The notes beneath the pieces were generated by a model, which was not told the DNA's origin, searched no databases, and saw nothing but the letters and a program-made list of their open reading frames with translations. This document shows, one piece after another, positions 47,060 to 57,080 of a DNA stretch of 64,000 bases. Every line of letters starts with the position of its first letter. Positions within the stretch are counted from its first letter, which is position 1. Source of the DNA: Pseudomonas synxantha (GTDB lineage: Bacteria; Pseudomonadota; Gammaproteobacteria; Pseudomonadales; Pseudomonadaceae); contig NZ_LT629786.1 of the NCBI RefSeq assembly GCF_900105675.1, forward strand, positions 5,952,001-6,016,000, written 5' to 3'. Both the position numbers and the translations under genes were made by a program.

Positions 47060-50000
47060 AGACGCTCCGGCAGGCTGAAGCCGCTGAGTACCCGGCTCTT
47101 GAACGGGTTGAAGGCACTATTGGCACGCAATTCGTAGGCGATGCTGGCGCCGTCGACCCGCAAGCGCAGGTTGAAGCGATCCGGCGAGTTGCCGGCGGTA
47201 AGATCCGATTGCTCCAGCAGGCGGAACCAGGCCCATGGGCCATCCAGGGTGATGCCGGAGCGACCACTGGCCGACGGCGGCATGATGGAAATGCGCACCA
47301 CGCCAATACTGCCGGGGTTAGGCCATTGCATCGCCACCGGGCGGCTCGGGCCGTGGTCGTAGCTCAATTGTTGACCGTCCAGATCGAGCAGGAACTGAGT
47401 GATGGTCGGGTCCATAGACACTGGCTTGAGTTCGAAACGCACGATGGGCTGGGTGCCCCCGGATCTGAAAAACGCATCCCGGATAGTCGCTGCACGCTGG
47501 AAGGTTTGCAGCACGCCCGGGGCAATCCCAAGCTTCTGCGCCGCACCCGGCTGCCAGCGCCAGGTCTGTGCCGATGTGTCCACATAGGGCTGCAGGTATT
47601 TGCGGAAGTAGTTATCCATCACTCCGCCCACGCCAAAGAACTGGCCGAAGTCATCCAGGGTCGCGTCCCGCGCACTGCCCGGCGACATCGGATAGCGACC
47701 AGCCAACGACTGGCGATACACGTTGACCACCTCGCTGACCCAGGCCGCGTTCAACTGGTTGCGCACCCCGCCCATCATGCTGTTGGTGGTGGAATTGACC
47801 ACCGACTTGACCATGCCCTGCACCAGCGGCGGCTGGCGCTCGGCATTCAGGCTGACCCGCGTGGCCGCAGCCGCTGCCTGGTTCTTGGCCTCACCGAGCA
47901 GCGCATCGCCGCTGGCGCCGACCATGGCGCTGACTTGCACATACAGCGCATTCATGTCCGAGAGCAGGCCGTCGATGGCCGCCGGCTCACCTTCGTTTTT
48001 ACTGACGATGCTGTTGAGTTCGGCAAAGTGCGCGGTCACTGGATCGTCCGCAACCACCGGGGCATTCGCCGTGGTTTGTTCCTGGCCGAGCAAGCTGCCC
48101 AGGCGCTCCTTGAGTTTGTCGACACCGCCCTCCACCGCCACACCTTTGGCGGCCAATTGACGTTCTTCAGCTTGCAGATCGGTTTCCTTGGCCACCGCCA
48201 CCAACAATTTTTTCAGTGGCGAGGTCGGGCCGGAGATCACCCGCAGCACATCGGCGGCCTGGGCCACGCTGGTGATCGGCACGAAGTCGATGTCGGCGAG
48301 CAGCGCATCCCACTGGCGCTGGTAGTCCTGGAAGTACAGGCGGCGCACATCGGCGGCCAGGCTCACCACGTTCTGCTGATCGGCCTGTTCGTGGCCCAAC
48401 ACCCATTGTTCTTCGGCCAGGGTGCCGGTCTGGTTCAGGCTGCTCAGCAGGAATGCCTGGCGATAGCCCTTGGCGGTGAAGAAACCACTCAACGGCTCGC
48501 CCAAGGGCTTGCCGCTTTTGCGGCTGAACACCAACGCCGCGTCACGCCCGGCGGCCTCGTTGAGGCGAAAGTCCGGGATACCTTCGGGCAGTTTCTGACG
48601 CTTGACCCGGTCATACACCCGCTGCGCTACCGGCAGTTGCTGCAACTGGCGACGCAGGTCATCGATCAGGCGCGGGTCCAGGCGGGCACTCGGCGGGTGC
48701 CGCTCGAACAGTGCCTGCAAATGCCCAGCCAGTGCCTGGCGTTGGTCGGCCGGCAGGTCGCGGGGCAGGTTGCGGTCCCAGTCCAGGGCGATCCAGGCCT
48801 TGATAAAGTCCGCGTCGTAATGCTCGGTGTCGGCGAGCATCAGGTAAGCCTTGAGGCCCTCATAGAGGAAGTCCGAGTTACCGCCGCCGTGCAGTTGCTC
48901 TTCGATACGCGTCACCAGGCGCGGCGCAAAGACGGCGATCAACAGCTTGCGGTACACGCTGGCAGACTCGGCTTCGAGCATATCGCCTTGATACAACCCC
49001 AGCCCTTCGGACCAGCTTGGCGAGTCCGCCGCCAGGTTCTTGACCGCATCGAGCAACGGCAGCACGGCAAGCACTTCCCGCTGTGCCGGGCTCAGGTTTT
49101 GTACCGTCTGCCCCAGGGGCGCGACCTTCTGGTCGACCTGGGCGATGTACGCCTGGTTGGCGCGATAACTCACCCACCACAGGCTGCTGACCACCACGAC
49201 CAAGGCGACGGTGGCGGCCAGTACGCCACGGGCGATCCACTTGCGGCGCCGTTCGACTTTCGGGTTCACCCCAACCAAGCCACGCTCGGCGAAGGCCACG
49301 GCGGTGAAGAGTTTCTCGATGAAGTAACTGCGCCCGGTGCCGCTCTGGCGCGCCAGGTGCTGGCGGTCCAGATTCATGCTCTGGGCCATGGCGCCGATCA
49401 AGCGGTCAATCGGGCTGCCTTCCTGGGTGCCGCTGGTGAAATACACGCCGCGCAGCAACACGCGCTCTTCAAAGGCGTTGGGTTTGAACACAGCTTCGAG
49501 GAAGCTTTGCAGGCAGTCCTTCAATGCGCCGAACTGCTGCGGGAAACCGTAGATCAGGTCGCGCCGCGCCGGGTCGCGCTCCTGTTGCAGGCGCTCGACC
49601 AAGCGTTCGTTCAGGCGCTGTTCCAGCCCGGCAAATTCACTTTGCAGGTGCGCCAACGGACTGTCGCTGTGCTTGCCGTCATCAAGGGCAAAGGTCATTC
49701 CCCATACCTGGGCGCGCTCTTCCTTGCTCAGGTTATCGAAGAACTCCATGAAGCCCGGCACCAGGTCGAGCTTGGTGAGCATCAGGTAGATCGGGAAACG
49801 CACGCCCAGTTGGGTGTACAGCTCCTGGATGCGTAGGCGTATCGCGGCGGCATGGGCAGCGCGCTCGGCGTCTGTACCCAACAGCAGATCCGACAGGCTG
49901 ATGGCGATGAACGCACCGTCGATGGGCCGGCGCGAGCGCTGTTTTTTCAGCAGGTCGAGGAAGCCCAGCCACGCGGCTTTGTCCACCGTGGAGTTGCTGT

Positions 50001-50556
50001 CCTGGGTGGTGTAGCGGCCAGCGGTGTCGAGCATTACCGCTTGATCGGTAAACCACCAGTCGCAGTTGCGCGTGCCCCCGACGCCGCGCACCGCACCGGC
50101 GCCCAATTGTGCCGCCAGCGGGAAATGCAGCCCGGAATTGACCAGCGCGGTGGTCTTGCCCGAACCCGGCGGGCCGATGATCACGTACCAGGGCAGCTCG
50201 TAGAGGTTGCGCCGCTCATCGCCACCAAGCTTGGCTTTTTTCAGCAGCGTCAGGGCTTCGTCCATGCGCTGGCGCAGGGTCGACAATTCTTCGGCAGTGG
50301 CGACGCTGTTGGGGTCGGCCGGGGTTTCGGCGGCCAGGCTGCGCATCACTTCGGCGGCCTGGCGGCGGGCCTGGATAATGCGGAACACGCGGTAGGCGAT
50401 CCACAGCGCAAATACCAGGATGATCAGCGCCCAACGTCGCCCCTCGGGCATCAGCACATCGAGCAACGGCCCGACAAACCAGATGATCAGGCTCAGGGCA
50501 ATCAGGCCCAGCACGGGGATCACCCAGCGAATCATGAAACTGAAAAACGCCTTCAC
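47056..50556 (-). CDS. tssM: T6SS membrane complex protein TssM (IcmF), 1166 aa
   Basis: Large inner-membrane core component spanning into the periplasm. Two helices in residues about 8-60 precede a cytoplasmic ATPase-like domain with intact Walker A (GPPGSGKT, 128-135). A third helix near residue 440 (GVLAATVALVVVVSSLWWVSY) leads into a long periplasmic part that ends in the beta-rich C-terminal domain contacting TssJ. Overlaps tssL and tagF by 4 bp each. Confidence 0.96.
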   Translation of the reverse strand: MKAFFSFMIRWVIPVLGLIALSLIIWFVGPLLDVLMPEGRRWALIILVFALWIAYRVFRIIQARRQAAEVMRSLAAETPADPNSVATAEELSTLRQRMDEALTLLKKAKLGGDERRNLYELPWYVIIGPPGSGKTTALVNSGLHFPLAAQLGAGAVRGVGGTRNCDWWFTDQAVMLDTAGRYTTQDSNSTVDKAAWLGFLDLLKKQRSRRPIDGAFIAISLSDLLLGTDAERAAHAAAIRLRIQELYTQLGVRFPIYLMLTKLDLVPGFMEFFDNLSKEERAQVWGMTFALDDGKHSDSPLAHLQSEFAGLEQRLNERLVERLQQERDPARRDLIYGFPQQFGALKDCLQSFLEAVFKPNAFEERVLLRGVYFTSGTQEGSPIDRLIGAMAQSMNLDRQHLARQSGTGRSYFIEKLFTAVAFAERGLVGVNPKVERRRKWIARGVLAATVALVVVVSSLWWVSYRANQAYIAQVDQKVAPLGQTVQNLSPAQREVLAVLPLLDAVKNLAADSPSWSEGLGLYQGDMLEAESASVYRKLLIAVFAPRLVTRIEEQLHGGGNSDFLYEGLKAYLMLADTEHYDADFIKAWIALDWDRNLPRDLPADQRQALAGHLQALFERHPPSARLDPRLIDDLRRQLQQLPVAQRVYDRVKRQKLPEGIPDFRLNEAAGRDAALVFSRKSGKPLGEPLSGFFTAKGYRQAFLLSSLNQTGTLAEEQWVLGHEQADQQNVVSLAADVRRLYFQDYQRQWDALLADIDFVPITSVAQAADVLRVISGPTSPLKKLLVAVAKETDLQAEERQLAAKGVAVEGGVDKLKERLGSLLGQEQTTANAPVVADDPVTAHFAELNSIVSKNEGEPAAIDGLLSDMNALYVQVSAMVGASGDALLGEAKNQAAAAATRVSLNAERQPPLVQGMVKSVVNSTTNSMMGGVRNQLNAAWVSEVVNVYRQSLAGRYPMSPGSARDATLDDFGQFFGVGGVMDNYFRKYLQPYVDTSAQTWRWQPGAAQKLGIAPGVLQTFQRAATIRDAFFRSGGTQPIVRFELKPVSMDPTITQFLLDLDGQQLSYDHGPSRPVAMQWPNPGSIGVVRISIMPPSASGRSGITLDGPWAWFRLLEQSDLTAGNSPDRFNLRLRVDGASIAYELRANSAFNPFKSRVLSGFSLPERL

Positions 50557-51842
50557 TCGACGCCCCCCGCCAATACGGTGATTTCAACCCGACGATTGCG
50601 GGCACGTCCTTCGGCAGTACTGTTGGTCGCCAACGGCTCGGTGTCGCTGCGGCCTTCGGCGCTGAAGCGATCACCCTGGCCGGTCTTGGCCGCGAGAATC
50701 TCCAGCACCGACTTGGCTCGGGCTTCGGACAGCGCCCAGTTCGACGGAAAGCGCAACGTGGCAATCGGGCGGTTGTCGCTGTGACCGGTGACGCGTACCT
50801 GGCCCTTGACCTTGCGAATGGCGTCAGCGATACGCAGCATCAGCGGCTGGTAGTCATCGACGATGCTGGAGCTGGCGGACGCGAACAGCTCATCGCCACG
50901 AATGGTCACCACCGAGCGGTCCACCTTGTCTTCCACGGCCACGCGACCGGCCTTGATGTCTTCGGCCAGGAAGCCGGCCAGGCGCGGCCGCTCGATGACT
51001 TTCGGTTGCGCCACCGGACGGTCGATGGCCTGCACCGGGATCTCACCCAGGGCATGGATATTCTTGAATACCGGCTCGGCATCCGAGGCCAGCTTCATGC
51101 GCAGGCCGAACAGCAACGCCAGCAATAGCGCCAGGCCAATCGCTACGGCGATCCACGGCGGCATGAATTGCGCCAGGCGGTCACGGGCCACGGTCACGCC
51201 GCGCCAATGTGGCGACAGCTCACGCTCGAGTTCGCCACGGGCGCTGCGAATCGCTGCGGCGGTGCGCTCGCGCAAAGCCTCCAATTGGCTGCGCCCATCG
51301 GTCATCACGCGGTAGCGGCCTTCGAAACCCAGGCACATGCACAGGTACAGCAGCTCCAGCAGGTACAGGCGTTCCCGTGGGCTTTGCAGGCAATGGTCGA
51401 GCAACTGGAAGACCTTTTCACCGCCCCAGGCTTCGTTGTGCACAGTGATCAGCAGGCTTTGTTTACCCCAGTCGCTGGTGCTGCCCCACGGCGTACTCAG
51501 TACCGCTTCGTCCAATGCAGTGCACAGCGCGTAACGGGCCAGCAGCACTTCATTGCGCGCTACGCCGGCGGCCTCGGCGCGCTCTTCGAACTGGCGCAGG
51601 TAGGCCAGCAACTGCGCACGCAGGCTGGCTGGCGCCGGGTGGGCGATGGTGTTGCGCAGCCGCGTCAGCAGTGCCAACAGCGGGCCGGCGGCGCTTTCCA
51701 GTGGGTTCAGGCCGTGGCTCTTGCCAGTGAGGATCGGCGCGGCCGGCATCGACAAAGGTGCCGGCTCTGCACGTGCAGGTTCTGGCGCACGGCCACCCGG
51801 GCGCGGCATGAACTGGGTGCGGTCATCATCATTGGGATGCAT
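50553..51842 (-). CDS. tssL: T6SS membrane complex protein TssL with C-terminal OmpA domain, 429 aa
   Basis: DotU-type component of the membrane complex. The cytoplasmic DotU domain (about 55-240) is followed by one membrane helix (PPWIAVAIGLALLLALLFGL) and a periplasmic OmpA/MotB-like peptidoglycan-binding domain (VRVTGHSDNRP-IATLRFPSNWALSEARAKSV). This evolved form with the OmpA extension is typical of H1-type systems and may anchor the complex to the cell wall. Confidence 0.95.
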   Translation of the reverse strand: MHPNDDDRTQFMPRPGGRAPEPARAEPAPLSMPAAPILTGKSHGLNPLESAAGPLLALLTRLRNTIAHPAPASLRAQLLAYLRQFEERAEAAGVARNEVLLARYALCTALDEAVLSTPWGSTSDWGKQSLLITVHNEAWGGEKVFQLLDHCLQSPRERLYLLELLYLCMCLGFEGRYRVMTDGRSQLEALRERTAAAIRSARGELERELSPHWRGVTVARDRLAQFMPPWIAVAIGLALLLALLFGLRMKLASDAEPVFKNIHALGEIPVQAIDRPVAQPKVIERPRLAGFLAEDIKAGRVAVEDKVDRSVVTIRGDELFASASSSIVDDYQPLMLRIADAIRKVKGQVRVTGHSDNRPIATLRFPSNWALSEARAKSVLEILAAKTGQGDRFSAEGRSDTEPLATNSTAEGRARNRRVEITVLAGGVE

Positions 51843-51848
51843 CGCGGA

Positions 51849-53183
51849 TTATCCTCGGATCGCCCAGAAGGCCAGGTTCAAGCCCGGGAACTGCCCGGCG
51901 ATATGGAAGGCAAAACCGCCGGAATTGCTCAACTGCTGCCAGTGCTCGCTGCCCCGGTCCAGTTCGTAATAGGTGCTGCCGGCGTGGTACGGCAGTTGGC
52001 GCGGCGCTACCGGCAACGGCAGCAGGCCAATGCCCGGCAGTTGCAGGTTGACCATGTCGCGGATGTGCTCCACCGAGCCGACCTTGCTCTGCTGGCCAAA
52101 GCGCGCACGCAGGGTTTCGCCGGGCACATCGGCACGCACCACGAGGATGAAACTGGCGTTGTCGAGCAAGGTCTTGTCGGCCAACATGGCCACGTGGATG
52201 CCGTAGGCTTTCTCGACAATCGGGATTGGCGTGGCCTTGCTGTCGATCAGCATCGACAGCGCCTCACGCAAGGCGGCCATGACCGGCGTGAAGCTCAGGG
52301 CCAGGTCGTCGTGCTGGTATTGCGGGTATTCCTGGGGGCGCCGACCTGAAGTTGAGAAGGTGGAAAACTCACCGGCCAGGCTCACCAATTCACTGAAGAA
52401 GCGTTCCGGGTGCAGCGGGCTCAACTGGTTGAAATGCTGGATCAGCGGCTGGGCGCGATTGACCAGTTGCAACAGCATGAAGTCGGCAATCTCCGAGGCG
52501 CCGCCAGCGCCGGAAGCCACAACGCGGCCGGCCAGGGCTTCGCCACGCTGGTGCAACAGGCCGAGCAGTTCGCTGCGAAAGGCCGTCAACGGTTTGCTTG
52601 CGGCCACATCCAGCACCGGCGGGATATAGGTGTCATCCAGCACCAACGCACGGTCGGCGCGTTTTTCCTTGATGCGTACCAGGCCGATGGCGGCGTAGTC
52701 GCTGATACCGTCCTGCGCCGTCAGCAGGCGTAACGCTCGCGAACCCACTGCCACTGGTGCGCGGTTTTCGAAAGGCGCGTTGTCGTCGCGCACTTCGCGT
52801 ACCTGGCTCACATAACGTGCGGCCTCCAGGGCTTCGCCCTCGTCGACAGTGTCGCGGGCACCCGCACGCTTGAGCGGCAGGGCCAGGTACACCAGGCCGT
52901 CGCGCAGATTGTCGTCGATATTCAACGGGCTCGGCGCCAGGTCATCCTGGGGGATATTGAACGGCGTGCCGTCCGGCAACAGGCCACGGGCCGACACAAT
53001 CGCCAGTTTGCCCTGGGCCAGCAGGCCCTGGTCGATCAGCAATTCGGAAAAGCCCCAGGCCCCGGCCGACAACGGGCGGCTGCGGGCGTCGATCAGGTTT
53101 TCCAGGTAACGGTCATGCTGCTGGAAGTGCTGCGTTCCGATGAACATGCCTTCCGACCAGACCACGCGATTGTTCCAGGACAT
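51849..53183 (-). CDS. tssK: T6SS baseplate protein TssK, 444 aa
   Basis: Trimeric baseplate component that joins the phage-like baseplate to the membrane complex. The N-terminus MSWNNRVVWSEGMFIGTQHFQQHDRYLENL is diagnostic. The C-terminal half has the segment FVLSF-like strands preceding the head domain. It sits 6 bp from tssL and 18 bp from tssJ. Confidence 0.95.
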   Translation of the reverse strand: MSWNNRVVWSEGMFIGTQHFQQHDRYLENLIDARSRPLSAGAWGFSELLIDQGLLAQGKLAIVSARGLLPDGTPFNIPQDDLAPSPLNIDDNLRDGLVYLALPLKRAGARDTVDEGEALEAARYVSQVREVRDDNAPFENRAPVAVGSRALRLLTAQDGISDYAAIGLVRIKEKRADRALVLDDTYIPPVLDVAASKPLTAFRSELLGLLHQRGEALAGRVVASGAGGASEIADFMLLQLVNRAQPLIQHFNQLSPLHPERFFSELVSLAGEFSTFSTSGRRPQEYPQYQHDDLALSFTPVMAALREALSMLIDSKATPIPIVEKAYGIHVAMLADKTLLDNASFILVVRADVPGETLRARFGQQSKVGSVEHIRDMVNLQLPGIGLLPLPVAPRQLPYHAGSTYYELDRGSEHWQQLSNSGGFAFHIAGQFPGLNLAFWAIRG

Positions 53184-53201
53184 GGGGGCTCCGATTGCTT
53201 G

Positions 53202-53711
53202 TTATTGGGCAGGGCTGGATGGGGGAGCCACGACATCGGCGCGCACGGCACGCACATCGAGGCTGATCTGGTATTCACTGGATTGGCGCGGCGGCACGTT
53301 GATGACGGTGCGCCATTGCGCACGGTCCAGCTCGCGATAGCCCACCAGCACGCCGATCTGACGCGTGGCCGGGTCGAGGTCGCGCTGGATGCTCAGTTGC
53401 TGGCCGGGTTGCACCATCACTTCATCCTGGTCCAACAGGTCGAGGCCGAGGGTCGATTGCGCACGGTCCGCCAGGGCGAAGTAATCGGAGCGGGAAAAGG
53501 TCGCGGCGTTTTTCAGTTCGAAAATGCGCACCCGCACCGGCGCGGCCTGGCCGTTGGCGCCGGGGTTAAGCCCGGCAATCGCGTGGAAGTGCAACTCGAC
53601 AGTGGTGGTACTGGCTTGCGCGCCGGCAACCGCTTCGGGTTTGACCGCGTCGTTGGCACACGCCGTCAGCAGCAGCGCGGTAGCGGCTGCGAGTAAAAAC
53701 CTGGGAATCAT
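53202..53711 (-). CDS. tssJ: T6SS outer-membrane lipoprotein TssJ, 169 aa
   Basis: Outer-membrane anchor of the TssJLM complex. The signal peptide ends in lipobox LLLTAC near residue 18. The mature beta-sandwich has FHAIAGLNPGANGQAAPVRVRIFELK and VGYRELDRAQWRTVINVPP, typical of the family. It is 57 bp after fha1. Confidence 0.94.
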   Translation of the reverse strand: MIPRFLLAAATALLLTACANDAVKPEAVAGAQASTTTVELHFHAIAGLNPGANGQAAPVRVRIFELKNAATFSRSDYFALADRAQSTLGLDLLDQDEVMVQPGQQLSIQRDLDPATRQIGVLVGYRELDRAQWRTVINVPPRQSSEYQISLDVRAVRADVVAPPSSPAQ

Positions 53712-53768
53712 CCTGCGTCCTCAATGACGTACTTAGCTATCCGTTTGATCCATTCGTACAACGCGTTT

Positions 53769-55103
53769 TTAGCGTCGCTGTCGTGCGCTGTGTTCTTCGT
53801 AGGCCCGACTGAATTCGCGGCCGAACAGGTCCTGGAAATCCTCCTGGGCCTCGCGGGAAATATTGCTGTAGAGCTCGGTGAACTGCTGCCAGTACTGGGC
53901 CTGACGCGAGCCGTTGAAAATACTCGAAAGGCCACCGGGCTTGCCCATGCGCTCTTCCAGCTGCGCCGGCTCAAAGCGCATGAGCAGGTGCTTGATCGCC
54001 GCTTCCACTCCGGCCATCACCGCCAATTGGTGGGCCCGCAAGTCGTCGAAGCTGTCACGCACCGCAACGTCCGGCGCCATAAACGCTTGGTTGCCGTGAC
54101 GAAGCAACAGCAGTAAGGCTTCATCGGCATTCGGGGCGAATTTCAACGGGTTGTTTTCGGCAGGACGGATCATCGTCTGCTGCATGCGGAACTCGCCCTT
54201 GAGGCTGGCCCGGGCACGCAATACGTCAATCAGGCCCTCGACCATCAGCCGGTAGCTGCGGCCAATGCTTTCCATCTGGGCGCAGGCGTCGGCTTTATCC
54301 AGGCGTAGCTGGTCAAGGCCGGCACCGCGCAGGAAGGCTTGCAACAGGTCGGGTTGTGGCTCGGCGCCGGCCACGGGGAGCGCAACAGGCTCGACCACAG
54401 GTGGCGGTGGGGCAATAGGTGCAGGAGGCGGCGCAGTATTGACCACCGCCGCGGGTGCGTCGCCGAACAGGTCCCAGTCTTCGGGAATAACCGAGCCCTG
54501 CACCTGAGCTTTTTCAGGCTCGGGCGCAGGCACAGCAACCGGCGCCGGCGGGCGGAAATCGTGCTGCTCGGACGGCACATGGTCGGCCACGGTGGGCGGC
54601 GGCACGGCGCTGGGGCTGAGGAAGTCGAACAGATCGGGCAAGGTTTCCATCGACGAGGCGCCGTGGAACTGCGGTGCGATCATCGGCGTTGGCGCGGGCG
54701 GGCTCGCCACAGCGCCCATCAGCGCTTCAAAGCTGTTCGGCGAATCACCGGCAAATGGCTGGCTGCCAACGGCCTGCACGTTGAAGTCGATACGCGCCTG
54801 GATTTCGTAATCGCCAATGCGGATCAGCTCGCCATCATGCAGCGGCTCGCTATTACCCCTGCGCAAACGAATACCGGCGTTTACCAGTTCCACACCGTTG
54901 GTACTGTTATCAGTTAAGTAATAACGACCATCTTTGTATTGAATAACGCAATGTTGGGAGGAAACGAGACGTTCCGGGTCAGGCAATACCCAGTCATTCT
55001 CTGAACTGCGGCCGATAGCCATCACGCCCTGATCCATGGACTTCTCGGGGCACTGCCCAGGGGTAATCTTGTGATAACTAGTGATAGTCAAACACAGCGC
55101 CAT
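53769..55103 (-). CDS. fha1: T6SS FHA-domain protein Fha1 (TagH), 444 aa
   Basis: Scaffold that is phosphorylated by PpkA and promotes assembly of the H1-type apparatus. The N-terminal FHA domain (about 25-100) has AIGRSSENDWVLPDPERLVSSQHC and NSTNGVELVNAG. A Pro/Ala-rich linker follows, then a C-terminal helical domain conserved in T6SS FHA proteins. The ATG at 55103 has a strong AGGAGG at 5 nt; the open frame to 55244 has none. First gene of the leftward operon. Confidence 0.95.
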   Translation of the reverse strand: MALCLTITSYHKITPGQCPEKSMDQGVMAIGRSSENDWVLPDPERLVSSQHCVIQYKDGRYYLTDNSTNGVELVNAGIRLRRGNSEPLHDGELIRIGDYEIQARIDFNVQAVGSQPFAGDSPNSFEALMGAVASPPAPTPMIAPQFHGASSMETLPDLFDFLSPSAVPPPTVADHVPSEQHDFRPPAPVAVPAPEPEKAQVQGSVIPEDWDLFGDAPAAVVNTAPPPAPIAPPPPVVEPVALPVAGAEPQPDLLQAFLRGAGLDQLRLDKADACAQMESIGRSYRLMVEGLIDVLRARASLKGEFRMQQTMIRPAENNPLKFAPNADEALLLLLRHGNQAFMAPDVAVRDSFDDLRAHQLAVMAGVEAAIKHLLMRFEPAQLEERMGKPGGLSSIFNGSRQAQYWQQFTELYSNISREAQEDFQDLFGREFSRAYEEHSARQRR

Positions 55104-55497
55104 CTTGCCTCCTTGCTGATACATCGCGCGCGGTCTATCCAAAGGGACACGCTTCCCTGAAGACTTGCCCACGGTCGCGCAAAAACGACCGCCAAAACTG
55201 TCTTTACCAGCATGATCGATGATCTTAACTGGCTTGCATGACAAAAATCCTCTACGGGCACGCCTTTCGACCCGTCAGTCGCGCAGGTTGTTAAACACCG
55301 CACATCTGTCACAGAGGGCGAATAGCTTACCTTGACAAGGCATAAGTACTACACCAAAAATGCACAACTTCTTGAACATCAGTGATGGCGCAATAGTGGC
55401 GCTCTGATGTTATGACCAAGAAAACATGCAAAGTTCATCGCGTAACTCGTGCATGCGTTGCTCGCCGTTCAGCGGGCTGATAAGGAGATCGAATTCA
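55104..55497. promoter_or_regulatory. Divergent T6SS promoter and leader region
   Basis: The 394-bp gap separates the two T6SS operons and must hold both promoters. A TTGACA box at 55332-55337 points rightward, but I see no good -10 at normal spacing. Both leaders carry GGA motifs at the ribosome site (AGGAGG before fha1, AAGGAG before tssA), compatible with RsmA-type control known for the H1 system, but no full hairpin-presented site was confirmed. No gene is supported here. Confidence 0.5.
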
Positions 55498-56517
55498 GTG
55501 GATGTGCCGTTGTTGCTCACCGCCGTTTCTGCGACTTCGCCTTGTGGCGAAGACATGGAGTATGACGCGCAATTCTTGCAACTGGAGCGTGATGCCAAGG
55601 GCCAGCCCGAGCGCAGCATGGGCGACTCGATCCTGCCCGCTGAACCCCCGGAATGGCGCAGCATCCAGCAGCAAAGCCTCGACCTGTTGCAGCGCAGCAA
55701 AGACCTGCGCATCACCCACTTCCTGCTGCAAAGCTCCCTCGCCCTCCAAGGTGTGGCCGGGCTGGCCGAAGTCCTTACGCTGATCAACGCCCTGCTGCGC
55801 GAATACTGGGCGGACCTGCATCCGCGCCTGGATGCCGACGACGATAACGACCCCACCGTGCGCATCAATGCCCTGTCCGGCTTGACCAGCGACACGACGA
55901 TTCGCCTGCTGCGCGAGAGTATTCTCACGCGCTCGCGCACCTTCGGCCCCGTGAGTCTGCGCGCCGCGCTCAACGCCAGCGGCCTGCTGAGCTTCCCCGA
56001 TGAGCAACTGGGCAGCCAGCAGCTCAATGCCGCGTTCCTCGACAGCGACCCCGAACTCCTGCAAGCCACTCGTGACGCCTTGAGCGCAGCACGTACGGCC
56101 TGCGAAGCCATCGAACAACAGGTCAATGACCAGGTCGGTTCCGCCCAGGGCGTGGACCTCAGCGCCTTGAAGCAACCGCTCAAGCAGGCCCTGCAAATCC
56201 TCAATCAAGCGGTGCCCGGCACCGACAGCAGCAGCGATCCCGAGGCCGTCAGTGACGACAATGCCCCCTCGGTCGATTGCGCCGCTGCGCCCGCAGCCCC
56301 ACGCCCGACGGGCGATATCGCCACCCGCGATGACGTGCTGCGCAGCCTCGACAAGATCCTTGCGTACTACACCCGGCACGAGCCATCGAGCCCGCTGCCG
56401 GTGTTGTTGAACCGGGCCAAGAACCTGGTGCACGCCGACTTCGCGGCCATCGTGCGCAATCTGATTCCCGACGGCATGTCCCAATTTGAAAACCTGCGCG
56501 GCCCGGACAGCGACTAA
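55498..56517 (+). CDS. tssA: T6SS protein TssA, 339 aa
   Basis: Baseplate/sheath-capping protein with an N-terminal ImpA domain (VDVPLLLTAVSATSPCGEDMEYDAQFLQLERDA split over 30 residues) and helical C-terminal part ending ELLNRAKNLVHADF-like residues. The start is a GTG at 55498, with AAGGAG 10 nt upstream; the frame extends to an ATG at 55426 whose codons do not look like the family. First gene of the rightward operon. Confidence 0.93.
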   Translation: MDVPLLLTAVSATSPCGEDMEYDAQFLQLERDAKGQPERSMGDSILPAEPPEWRSIQQQSLDLLQRSKDLRITHFLLQSSLALQGVAGLAEVLTLINALLREYWADLHPRLDADDDNDPTVRINALSGLTSDTTIRLLRESILTRSRTFGPVSLRAALNASGLLSFPDEQLGSQQLNAAFLDSDPELLQATRDALSAARTACEAIEQQVNDQVGSAQGVDLSALKQPLKQALQILNQAVPGTDSSSDPEAVSDDNAPSVDCAAAPAAPRPTGDIATRDDVLRSLDKILAYYTRHEPSSPLPVLLNRAKNLVHADFAAIVRNLIPDGMSQFENLRGPDSD

Positions 56518-56571
56518 GCCGCCGGACCGTGCAGTAACAACACCGTCGCTCAAGCGACCAGGAGCAGCAAC

Positions 56572-57078
56572 GTGGCGAAGCAAAGTTCTCAGAAATTCAT
56601 CGCGCGCAACCGTGCGCCTCGAGTGCAGATCGAGTACGACGTCGAGCTTTACGGCGCCGAGAAAAAGGTCCAGCTGCCTTTTGTGATGGGTGTGATGGCC
56701 GATCTCGCCGGCAAGCCTGCCGAGCCTCTGGCTCCCGTGGCCGACCGCAAGTTCCTTGAAGTGGATGTCGATAACTTCGACTCGCGCCTCAAGGCCATGC
56801 AGCCGCGCGTGGCGTTCCACGTACCCAACGAGTTGACCGGCGAAGGCAACCTGAGCCTGGACATCACCTTCGAAAGCATGGACGACTTCAGCCCGGCCGC
56901 CGTGGCGCGCAAGGTCGACTCCCTGAACCAGCTGCTCGAAGCCCGCACCCAGTTGGCCAACCTGCTGACCTACATGGACGGCAAGACCGGCGCTGAAGAA
57001 ATCATCATGAAGGCGATCAAGGACCCGGCACTGCTTCAGGCACTTGCCAGCGCGCCCAAGCCTGCAGGGGAGCAGTAA
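56572..57078 (+). CDS. tssB: T6SS contractile sheath small subunit TssB, 168 aa
   Basis: Forms the contractile sheath with TssC. The family pattern is clear: KFIARNRAPRVQIEYDVELYG, LPFVMGVMADLAGKP, DRKFLEVDVDNFDSRLKAMQPRV-type segments and the C-terminal ARTQLANLLTYMDGK. It uses a GTG start with AGGAG 7 nt upstream. tssC follows after 2 bp. Confidence 0.97.
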   Translation: MAKQSSQKFIARNRAPRVQIEYDVELYGAEKKVQLPFVMGVMADLAGKPAEPLAPVADRKFLEVDVDNFDSRLKAMQPRVAFHVPNELTGEGNLSLDITFESMDDFSPAAVARKVDSLNQLLEARTQLANLLTYMDGKTGAEEIIMKAIKDPALLQALASAPKPAGEQ

Positions 57079-57080
57079 GC

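Noticed and set aside
47209..49836. 875-aa plus-strand frame opposite tssM
   Set aside because: Antisense to an intact TssM with Walker A and membrane helices; no start signals.
55332..55360. Sigma-70 promoter for tssA
   Set aside because: TTGACA is present but there is no acceptable -10 hexamer at 16-18 bp, so I did not call a promoter.
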